A DNA stretch of 64,000 nucleotides, taken from NCBI GenBank assembly GCA_036559195.1, contig DATBTN010000057.1, positions 123,591-187,590 on the forward strand. The letters are read 5' to 3'. Position numbers and translations under genes: made by a program. This document shows, piece by piece, positions 57,819 through 64,000 of the stretch (position 1 is the first letter of the stretch; the number at the start of each line of letters is the position of its first letter). Below the pieces are notes generated by a model that had not been told where the DNA came from, ran no database searches, and saw nothing but the letters and a program-made list of their open reading frames with translations. This DNA comes from Candidatus Baltobacteraceae bacterium (GTDB lineage: Bacteria; Vulcanimicrobiota; Vulcanimicrobiia; Vulcanimicrobiales; Vulcanimicrobiaceae).

Positions 57819-58634
57819 ATGCTCACCACCATGACAGCGAAGGCACCGTTCATGACAGCGAAGGTACCGCAGATCGAGCAATCGGCCAAACTGCAGGTCG
57901 ACGACCTCAACGTCTACTACGGCGCCTTTCAGGCGATCAAGCAAGCTTCGCTGCGGGTCTCCGAAAATAACGTCACGGCGCTGATCGGACCTTCGGGGTG
58001 CGGCAAGTCGACCTTCATTCGCGCCCTCAATCGAATGCACGATCTCACGCCCGACGTACGCGTCGAGGGGACCGTAACGCTCGACGGTGAGGACATCTAC
58101 GCGCCCGGCGTCGATCCGGTTACGATTCGGCACCGTATCGGAATGGTGTTTCAGCGCGCCAATCCGTTTCCCAAGACGATCTTCGAAAACGTCGTCTACG
58201 GGCCGCGCATCCACGGCGTAGGCAATCGCAAAGCGCTCCAGGAGATCGCCGAGCGCAGCCTCCGTCACGCCGCCCTTTGGGACGAAGTAAAGGATCGGCT
58301 CGATCGCTCGGCCCTGGACCTCTCCGGCGGCCAACAGCAGCGGCTCTGCATCGCACGCGTCCTGGCCGTGGAACCCGAGGTCATTTTGATGGACGAGCCG
58401 GCGTCGGCGCTCGATCCGATCGCAACGAGCAAAATCGAAGATCTCATCTCGGAGCTAAAAAAAGAATACACGGTCGTAATCGTGACGCACTCGATGCAGC
58501 AAGCCGCTCGAATCTCCGATTACACGGCGTTTTTCCTGATGGGAGAACTGATCGAAACGGCCAGAACCACCGACATTTTCACCAAGCCGCGGGACAAGCG
58601 GACCGAGGACTACATCACCGGCCGCTACGGCTAG
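57819..58634 (+). CDS. pstB: Phosphate ABC transporter ATP-binding protein PstB
   Basis: A 271-residue ATPase: Walker [19 protein letters not shown] (about residues 49-66), Q-loop [14 protein letters not shown], signature [18 protein letters not shown] (about 166) and Walker [14 protein letters not shown]. The N-terminus carries a 21-bp tandem duplication (ATGACAGCGAAGG at 57831 and 57852) that gives two extra in-frame ATGs; the second has AAGG eight bases before it. No phoU follows, which is unusual for a pst operon. Confidence 0.95.
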   Translation: MLTTMTAKAPFMTAKVPQIEQSAKLQVDDLNVYYGAFQAIKQASLRVSENNVTALIGPSGCGKSTFIRALNRMHDLTPDVRVEGTVTLDGEDIYAPGVDPVTIRHRIGMVFQRANPFPKTIFENVVYGPRIHGVGNRKALQEIAERSLRHAALWDEVKDRLDRSALDLSGGQQQRLCIARVLAVEPEVILMDEPASALDPIATSKIEDLISELKKEYTVVIVTHSMQQAARISDYTAFFLMGELIETARTTDIFTKPRDKRTEDYITGRYG

Positions 58635-58659
58635 AACCGGCGTGGCGCCGGGTCCACCA

Positions 58660-58709
58660 CGAGCGGTAGTGGTGGAGGCCGCCGGCACATACTAGGCGCG
58701 CCTTTTTTA
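58660..58709 (+). terminator. Terminator after pstB
   Basis: CCACCAC/GTGGTGG hairpin (58658-58679) and then the palindrome GGCGCGCC followed by a T-run (58696-58709). It ends the pstCAB transcript just before the next Pho box. Confidence 0.65.
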
Positions 58710-58724
58710 GCCGTCCTAGTGAAT

Positions 58725-58768
58725 CTTAAAGCCTCGTTAAGTACGTCTTAATATCAAGCTCGTACGAT
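58725..58768 (+). promoter_or_regulatory. Pho box and promoter of the porin-pstS unit
   Basis: CTTAAA (58725), GTTAAG (58736) and CTTAAT (58747) repeat with exact 11-bp phasing. TACGAT (58763-58768) follows 16 bp after the start of the last repeat, as at pstC. Transcription would start near 58775. Confidence 0.8.
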
Positions 58769-58807
58769 GTGGTCGTCACTTGTGTGATAGCAAAGGAAAA
58801 GAAACAC

Positions 58808-60217
58808 GTGTTTATGTCACTTGCGCGTTTTACTGCATTGTGCGTGTCGTGCGCGTTATTTGGAGGCGCAGTAGCGTCGGCGGAAACACCGGCAACACCG
58901 ACGCCGGCCCCCAAAGCAACGCCCGCGGCATTCCAGTACAGCGGCAACATTCGCGCTTTTTACTTCACTCGCACGAACCGGGTGCAAAACGCCGGAAATC
59001 CCAACCGCACGGCATTCAATCTGGGCGGCAAACTGCATGGCGACTATCACTTCGGCGACTCGCCGTTTACGGTGGGCGCCACCTACTACGGAGCCGACCC
59101 GCTCGGCGCGAACGGTTCGAACCCCGGCTTCAACCCGCGGATCGATAACACGCTCCCCGGATTCGATCTCAGCACGCTCGGCGAAGCCTACGTGCAAATC
59201 AAGACCAAAGGGTTTTTCGCAAAAATCGGCGACCAGAACTACAAATCACCGTGGGCTCCGGATTCGGATTCGCGCATAAAACCGGCGCTCTACCAGGGTG
59301 CCGACGTGGCGATCGGCTTCGGCAAAGGGTTCACGCTCGGCCTGACCGACATGATCCGGTTCGAGAACCGCACGAGTTCGGCGTTTGAGAAAACGACGCT
59401 GCTCACCGGCGGACCGATCGCCGGCGGCCCCTCCAACCCGCGCATCGAGACGAACGGGTTTAGCGTTGCGAGCCTCGGCTACAAGTACGGCTCGCAATTT
59501 AATGCGACGATCTATAACTACGCTTTCACCGACATTGCGAATCTCGTGTATGCCGAGGGCAAGTATTATCCGTCGCCTAAGTCGCCGATCAAGCCGTACG
59601 TTGCGGCGCAATTCGTCGACGAACATCAAGCCGGCCGCGCTCTGGTCGGGATCGTCAATAACTCGACCTACGGCATGCAAATCGGTGCCTCGTTCACGAA
59701 AAACATCGACCTCGCAGCGAGCTTCGATGAGTCCCCGGAACGCACGGCAACGCTCGTAGGCAGTTGCGCGCAGGCGGCTCAATCCGGATACTTCCTCGAT
59801 GCCGGCGGCACGCCGAACTGCAAGAGCTACGCGCCCGGAACCTATACGGTGTACTACGGCGGAATCGCCACGCCGTACTCGGACTCGTACGCGACCGACC
59901 CGCTCTACACGACCAGCATCTCGCAAGGTGTGGCCGACCGGCACAGCACCGGCCAATCGTTCAAGGTGGCCGGCACGTTCCAGACGAGCGACAAGAAGGT
60001 CAAGTTGATTCTCTCGCAGGCGTTCTACGATTACTCCAACGGTGCGGGCGTCAACGCGACCAAAGAATTCGATGCCGACGCGACCTATTTCTTCAACAAG
60101 GTCGGCCCGGGCGCATATCACGGTCTCTCGATCCGTCACCGCTACGCCGATCGAACGCAACCGACACTTCCGTTCGACTTCAAATACAATCGCACGCAGC
60201 TCGAGTACGATTTCTAA
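58808..60217 (+). CDS. Outer-membrane beta-barrel porin, Pho-regulated
   Basis: About 469 residues. A signal peptide (ARFTALCVSCALFGGAVASA) is followed by a short Pro/Thr linker and a long alternating-strand barrel rich in Tyr, Phe and Gly, ending YNRTQLEYDF with the C-terminal Phe typical of BAM substrates. GTG 58808 has AAAGGA ten bases upstream; ATG 58814 is an alternative. The frame from 58769 begins before the likely transcription start. The Pho box and pstS downstream suggest a phosphate-uptake porin analogous to OprP/PhoE; the fold family (OprD or OprO/P) was not resolved. Confidence 0.8.
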   Translation: MFMSLARFTALCVSCALFGGAVASAETPATPTPAPKATPAAFQYSGNIRAFYFTRTNRVQNAGNPNRTAFNLGGKLHGDYHFGDSPFTVGATYYGADPLGANGSNPGFNPRIDNTLPGFDLSTLGEAYVQIKTKGFFAKIGDQNYKSPWAPDSDSRIKPALYQGADVAIGFGKGFTLGLTDMIRFENRTSSAFEKTTLLTGGPIAGGPSNPRIETNGFSVASLGYKYGSQFNATIYNYAFTDIANLVYAEGKYYPSPKSPIKPYVAAQFVDEHQAGRALVGIVNNSTYGMQIGASFTKNIDLAASFDESPERTATLVGSCAQAAQSGYFLDAGGTPNCKSYAPGTYTVYYGGIATPYSDSYATDPLYTTSISQGVADRHSTGQSFKVAGTFQTSDKKVKLILSQAFYDYSNGAGVNATKEFDADATYFFNKVGPGAYHGLSIRHRYADRTQPTLPFDFKYNRTQLEYDF

Positions 60218-60242
60218 CACTTCGTACTAAAGGAACGACAAC

Positions 60243-61052
60243 ATGAAACGCTTGATAACGGCGATCGCGATCGCCGCTAGTTTCGCGCTGCCGCTCGCGG
60301 CTCTCGCGGACACCAGTATCACGGCTGTAGGCTCGACCGCGCTGCTGCCGCTGGTGAAAGAATCGGCCACGGAATATCAGACCGCACATCCCGACGTCAA
60401 AATCTCGGTCTCCGGCGGCGGCTCGTTCGTCGGCATCGCACAGGCTTCGGCGGGACAGGCCGACCTCGGCGACTCCGACGTCGTCGCGCCCGGCTCCGCG
60501 GGTTTGACCGATCACCGCGTCTGCGTCGTCGCTTTTGCGATCGCCGTCAACCCGTCGGCTGGCGTGAGCACGCTTTCGTCTAAACAGATCCGCGACATCT
60601 TCGCCGGTCGCGTGACCAATTGGAAAGCTGTCGGCGGGAAGGATCAGGCGATCGTCGTTATCAACCGGCCGCGCAGTTCGGGAACGCGTGCGGTTTTCGG
60701 TAAAACGATCATGGGCGTTTCCAAGATCGCCGAAACCGGCCTCGAGCAAGATAGCTCCGGCGCCGTCGTTTCGACCGTCGCAACGACGCCCGGAACGATT
60801 ACCTACGTCGCACTCGGCTACACCGTCGGCAAACCGGTCACCGTCGTTAAGATCAACGGCGTGGCTCCGACCGACAACGCTATCCGCGACGGGAAATATC
60901 CCATCTGGTCGTACGAGCATATCTTTACTAAGGGTAAAGCCAAGGGCACCGTCGCCGACTTTATCAAGTTCATCGAGAACAACGGTAACGCGCTGCAGAA
61001 ACTCGGCTACATCCAAACGTCGACGATGCACGTGAAGGAAACCGATCGCTAA
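60243..61052 (+). CDS. pstS: Periplasmic phosphate-binding protein PstS
   Basis: A 269-residue binding protein with a signal peptide ending LAALAD (about residue 22). Motifs: ITAVGSTALLPLVKESATEY, VSGGGSFVGIAQASAGQADLG (about residues 58-78), and the phosphate-contact segment NRPRSSGTRAVFGK (about 141-154). AAAGGAACG precedes the ATG. It follows the porin by 25 bp without a terminator, so the two share the Pho promoter. The pstS gene lying apart from pstCAB is less common. Confidence 0.93.
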   Translation: MKRLITAIAIAASFALPLAALADTSITAVGSTALLPLVKESATEYQTAHPDVKISVSGGGSFVGIAQASAGQADLGDSDVVAPGSAGLTDHRVCVVAFAIAVNPSAGVSTLSSKQIRDIFAGRVTNWKAVGGKDQAIVVINRPRSSGTRAVFGKTIMGVSKIAETGLEQDSSGAVVSTVATTPGTITYVALGYTVGKPVTVVKINGVAPTDNAIRDGKYPIWSYEHIFTKGKAKGTVADFIKFIENNGNALQKLGYIQTSTMHVKETDR

Positions 61053-61079
61053 ATAGCCTTCGGGATTCGGAAGTAAGGG

Positions 61080-61108
61080 CGGGCCGTTCTAGAGAATAGA
61101 ACGGCCCG
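61080..61108. terminator. Perfect 12-bp hairpin between pstS and tdh
   Basis: CGGGCCGTTCTA (61080-61091), loop GAGAA, TAGAACGGCCCG (61097-61108). No T-run follows, so it could be a weak terminator, an mRNA-stabilising end for pstS, or a site in the tdh leader. Confidence 0.55.
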
Positions 61109-61125
61109 TCATGCTTCCTGATACT

Positions 61126-62172
61126 ATGCGGGCCCTCTGTAAAGTGCGGCCGGAGCCAGGCTTCGTCTTGCAAGACGTGCCCGTTCCCACGCTCGGCCCC
61201 TCCGATGTCCTGATTCGCGTGGAGAAGGCGGGCGTCTGCGGAACCGACCACCATATCTACGCCTGGGATAAATGGGCTCAGAACCGGGTTCACCCACCCT
61301 GCGTTATCGGCCACGAGTTCATGGGAACGGTGGCCGCGGTCGGACCGGCCGTTCGCATGGTTCGCGTGGGCGAACGCGTCTCGGCCGAAGGCCATATCGC
61401 CGACGGCACGTGCTTTCTCTGCCGCACCGGCGAGGCGCACATCTGCGAACGGGTCCAGATCATCGGCGTCGATCGTGACGGTGCGTTCGCGGACTACATC
61501 GCGATGCCCGAAGTCAACGTGTGGCGCCTCGATCCGGCGATTCCCGACGAGTTCGCGGCGGTCTTCGATCCGCTCGGTAATGCCGTTCACACGGTTATGG
61601 CCGCAGGCGTTAGTACGAAGTCGGTCATCATCACCGGCGTCGGATCGATCGGTTTGATGGCGATTCCGGTCGCACGCGCCGCCGGCGCCGCCGCGGTTTA
61701 CGCCATCGACGTGAATCCGGCGAAGCTCGAACTCGCCCAACGACTCGGGGCCGACGAAGTATTTTCGGCAACCGATCCAAATTTGGTCGACGAGATTCTC
61801 AAACGTACCGGCGGCGACGGCGCCGACGTGCTGCTCGAAATGAGCGGCAGCGGCCAAGCGATCGACAACGGCCTGCGAATGGTGCGTAACGGCGGCCGCG
61901 CCGCCCTGCTCGGTATCCCGAGCGACTCGGTGAACATCAACCTTGCGGAACGCATTATCTTCAAAGGCCTGACCGTGCTCGGAATCAACGGGCGGCGCAT
62001 GTTCGAAACGTGGTATCAAACGCAGGCGCTCGTAAAGAGCGGCCGCATCGATTTGCGGCCGATCATCACGCACGTACTGCCGTTCGAACAATTCGATCGC
62101 GCATTCGAACTGATGAAAAACGGCGAAGCCGCCAAAATCGTCCTCGATCTTAAAGGTGGTAACGCCAAGTGA
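61126..62172 (+). CDS. tdh: L-threonine 3-dehydrogenase
   Basis: A 348-residue zinc medium-chain dehydrogenase converting threonine to 2-amino-3-ketobutyrate. Catalytic zinc site CGTDHHIYAWDKW (about residues 37-49), GHEFMGTVAAVG (about 63), structural-zinc Cys loop (CFLCRTGEAHIC) with fewer Cys than usual, and NAD motif ITGVGSIGLMAIPVARAAGA. ATG 61126 matches the family N-terminus; ATG 61111 is possible. The stop overlaps kbl as GTGA, the normal tdh-kbl pair. Confidence 0.9.
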   Translation: MRALCKVRPEPGFVLQDVPVPTLGPSDVLIRVEKAGVCGTDHHIYAWDKWAQNRVHPPCVIGHEFMGTVAAVGPAVRMVRVGERVSAEGHIADGTCFLCRTGEAHICERVQIIGVDRDGAFADYIAMPEVNVWRLDPAIPDEFAAVFDPLGNAVHTVMAAGVSTKSVIITGVGSIGLMAIPVARAAGAAAVYAIDVNPAKLELAQRLGADEVFSATDPNLVDEILKRTGGDGADVLLEMSGSGQAIDNGLRMVRNGGRAALLGIPSDSVNINLAERIIFKGLTVLGINGRRMFETWYQTQALVKSGRIDLRPIITHVLPFEQFDRAFELMKNGEAAKIVLDLKGGNAK

Positions 62173-63362
62173 ACGCAGCATTCGAATCGCGTCTGACCGG
62201 CGATCTGCAGAAACTCAAAGATGCCGGAACGTACAAACAACTCAAACATCTCACCACGCCGATGGCCGCCGAAGTTCACATGGAAGAAGCCGGCGACGTG
62301 ATCGTGCTCTCGAGCAACAACTATCTAGGCCTCTCCGACGAACCGTCGGTGATCGAGGCCGGCAAACGCGGTCTCGATACGTACGGCGCCGGCACGGCAT
62401 CGGTGCGCTTTATCTGCGGCACGTTCGACGTTCACCGCACGCTCGAAGATCGCATCGCCGAGTTCTTGCGCACCGAGGCGTCGCTCTCGTACGTCGCGTG
62501 CTGGAACGCCAACACGGGCCTTTTCCCAACGGTCTGCGAGGCGGGTTCCGCCATACTCTCCGACGAGCTCAACCACGCCTCGATTATCGACGGCGTACGG
62601 CTCGCGAGCAAGGCGCGGCGCGAGCGTTACAAGCACAGCGATATGGCCGATCTGGAGGCGAAGCTGCAGTCGGTGCAGGATTGCGCGCCGATCGTCATCA
62701 TCACCGACGGCGTTTTCTCGATGGAAGGCAGCATCGCGAAGCTGCCCGAGATCGTGGCGCTAGCGAAGAAGTACAATGCCGTCACCGTCGTGGATGATTC
62801 GCACGGTACCGGCGTAATGGGCAAGACCGGCCGCGGCACGATCGAGCATTTCGGCCTCGACGGGCAGATCGACATCATCACCGGCACGCTTGGCAAGGCG
62901 CTCGGCGGCGCGTCGGGCGGATTCGTCGCGGGCAGTCGCGCGCTCATCGACACGCTGATCCAGCGCTCGCGACCGCAACTGTTTTCGAATGCGTTGCCGG
63001 CGACGATAGCCTGCAGCGCGCTCGAAGCGATCGACTACCTCGACGCGCATCCGCAGTTGGTGGATCGTTTGCGCGAGAACGTGGCCTATTTCCGCGCCGG
63101 CCTCGGCCGGCTCGGCTTTAAACCGCTCGACGGCGAGAGCGCGATCGTGCCGATCATCGTCGGCGACACCGCGTTCGCAATCGCCATGAGCGAGAAGCTG
63201 CTCAAACGCGGCATCTTCGTAACCGGATTCGGCTTCCCAGTCGTCCCCGAAGGCACCGCGCGCATTCGCGTACAGATGAACGCCAAACTCACCAAAGACG
63301 AAATGGACCGCGCCCTAACCGCCTTCGAAACCGTCGGCAAAGAAGTCGGCCTCCTCACGTAA
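62169..63362 (+). CDS. kbl: Glycine C-acetyltransferase (2-amino-3-ketobutyrate CoA ligase)
   Basis: A 397-residue PLP enzyme of the alpha-oxoamine synthase family. Seen: LSSNNYLGLSDEP, GTASVRFICGTFDVHRTLE, DELNHASIIDG, VVDDSHGTGVMG and the PLP-Lys motif ITGTLGKALGGASGGFVAGS (Lys near residue 243). Pairing with tdh makes glycine plus acetyl-CoA from threonine the probable reaction rather than biotin (BioF) synthesis. GTG 62169 overlaps tdh. Confidence 0.93.
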   Translation: MNAAFESRLTGDLQKLKDAGTYKQLKHLTTPMAAEVHMEEAGDVIVLSSNNYLGLSDEPSVIEAGKRGLDTYGAGTASVRFICGTFDVHRTLEDRIAEFLRTEASLSYVACWNANTGLFPTVCEAGSAILSDELNHASIIDGVRLASKARRERYKHSDMADLEAKLQSVQDCAPIVIITDGVFSMEGSIAKLPEIVALAKKYNAVTVVDDSHGTGVMGKTGRGTIEHFGLDGQIDIITGTLGKALGGASGGFVAGSRALIDTLIQRSRPQLFSNALPATIACSALEAIDYLDAHPQLVDRLRENVAYFRAGLGRLGFKPLDGESAIVPIIVGDTAFAIAMSEKLLKRGIFVTGFGFPVVPEGTARIRVQMNAKLTKDEMDRALTAFETVGKEVGLLT

Positions 63363-63363
63363 C

Positions 63364-63450
63364 CCCCTGTCATCCTGAGCTTGTCGAAGGACGAGCTTGT
63401 CGAAGGACGAGGGGCGACGCACGCATCCCTCGACGCAGCTCAGGATAACC
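63364..63450. repeat. Dispersed 25-bp repeats between converging genes
   Basis: One full plus-sense CC/GG copy (63366-63391), a partial tandem copy (63392-63405) and a degenerate minus-sense copy (about 63427-63450). Confidence 0.75.
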
Positions 63451-63460
63451 CAAGGGCCAA

Positions 63461-63901
63461 TTACTTATGCACGAAGGTCATGGACCGGGGACCCATGCCG
63501 TGGATTTGGATGACGGTCACTCCGCGCGCCATGGCGTAGTGATGCACGCCGATCGGCACGGAGACGAACGAACCTGCGGGTAGCGTAACCATTTTGCTCG
63601 GATTCATGGTATCGCCCAGCCCGACGAGCAACGTGCCCGAGAGCACCGTGACGTTCTCAACGCCGCCATGGAAGTGCGGCCCGAACTTCGCACCGTTCGG
63701 AAGTTTGAGCCGCATGGTATAGGCGCCGGCCTTGGTCGGATCGCCGTAGATGACGGCTGTCTGGGCGCCGGCGAGGGGCCCGGTGCCAGCCGCCCAGTGA
63801 ATCGCGGACGGAGTGACGATGGTCGGAGCGCTTCCGGCCGCATAAGCGGCCGAACCGGTCAATGCCAGGGCGCAAAGAAGCGCAAAAGTGCGAAGTCGCA
63901 T
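63461..63901 (-). CDS. Secreted cupin protein
   Basis: A 146-residue protein. ATG 63901 has GGAGG six bases upstream and begins a clear signal peptide (MRLRTFALLCALALTGSAAYA). The cupin motif reads FGPHFHGGVENVTVLSG (metal ligands His, His, Glu) and the second motif PAGSFVSVPIGVHHYAM. Many such small periplasmic cupins are of unknown function. Upstream frame to 63964 is not needed. Bases 63965-64000 hold no recognisable gene. Confidence 0.82.
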   Translation of the reverse strand: MRLRTFALLCALALTGSAAYAAGSAPTIVTPSAIHWAAGTGPLAGAQTAVIYGDPTKAGAYTMRLKLPNGAKFGPHFHGGVENVTVLSGTLLVGLGDTMNPSKMVTLPAGSFVSVPIGVHHYAMARGVTVIQIHGMGPRSMTFVHK

Positions 63902-64000
63902 GGGCAACCTCCAATAGAACGAGACGACGGGTCGCGCCTCGTCCTCGAATGATAAGGCCGCCATAACGCCCTAGCAACCCCGTTCTGGGGGTTCTTGGGG

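Noticed and set aside
61092..61126. SAM-, glycine- or threonine-type riboswitch before tdh
   Set aside because: Only a single simple hairpin is present; no multi-stem aptamer can be formed in the 70-bp gap.

Overview
The window is GC-rich, densely packed bacterial chromosomal DNA. Almost all of it is single-copy housekeeping genes in operons that overlap by 4 to 20 bases. An OprD/OprP-type outer-membrane barrel ending in Phe, a TonB-like protein, SIMPL and TlpA-like envelope proteins and a bifunctional penicillin-binding protein indicate a diderm (Gram-negative-type) organism. Gene content, the high number of GTG/TTG starts and the dispersed TGTCATCCTGAGCTTGTCGA-type repeats would suit an uncultured lineage such as Eremiobacterota (WPS-2). 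That placement is from memory and inference, not shown by any rRNA gene here. I saw no rRNA, tRNA, CRISPR, prophage or transposase.

Layout. 1-2533: the end of a propeller-like gene and a minus-strand pair, a tandem degenerate HD-GYP-like protein and a degenerate D12-class methyltransferase-like protein. 2555-12524: one long plus-strand run, moaC-mog-folC-folP-folB-folK/BCCP fusion-accC-nusB-PBP-xseA-xseB (molybdopterin, folate, fatty-acid initiation, cell wall, DNA repair). 12530-14761: accessory genes. 14991-21016: glnA, tdk, tlyA, nadK, recN and a secreted protein, with pyk convergent. 22494-32594: TonB-like protein, a terminated leader RNA, then rimP-nusA-ylxR-infB-(structured repeat)-rbfA-nrnA-truB-ribF. 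32610-36670: TlpA-like thioredoxin, a membrane-anchored zinc-finger Clp ATPase, SIMPL and GlsB-type proteins. 36764-40520: ferredoxin followed by a methyltransferase/flavoprotein/SRPBCC/ketosynthase operon. 40545-48819: a GAF-SpoIIE-HATPase phosphatase divergent from a giant soluble poly-HAMP hybrid kinase coupled to a CheR-like methyltransferase. 49101-52831: pcm, a zinc-ribbon membrane peptide, nfu, class I aldolase and corA. 52852-61052: a HIBADH-like dehydrogenase and the phosphate-starvation block phoB-phoR-pstCAB-porin-pstS. 61126-63901: tdh-kbl (threonine to glycine) and a secreted cupin.

How it works together. The phosphate block is the clearest regulon. Two promoters, in front of pstC and in front of the porin, carry 11-bp-phased CTTAAT-like direct repeats at the same distance from an identical TACGAT -10 box. 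This makes the outer-membrane porin and PstS part of the same Pho response as PstCAB. The translation and ribosome-maturation operon is preceded by a roughly 200-nt leader ending in a strong intrinsic terminator, as expected for attenuation of rimP-nusA-infB.

Most unusual observations: (i) a structured repeat at 29221-29387 and 48822-48972 with a conserved 83-nt core and outer stems that differ in sequence but stay self-complementary; (ii) the abundant 25-bp dispersed repeat exists in three versions whose ends co-vary (CC/GG, GC/GC, GG/CC); (iii) a FolK-BCCP-like fusion next to accC that has lost the biotin-accepting lysine; (iv) four genes whose best start is a near-cognate codon (ATT, ACG, ATA, ATC) behind a well-placed ribosome binding site; (v) a 1,909-residue soluble kinase with nine exact 276-bp HAMP repeats.
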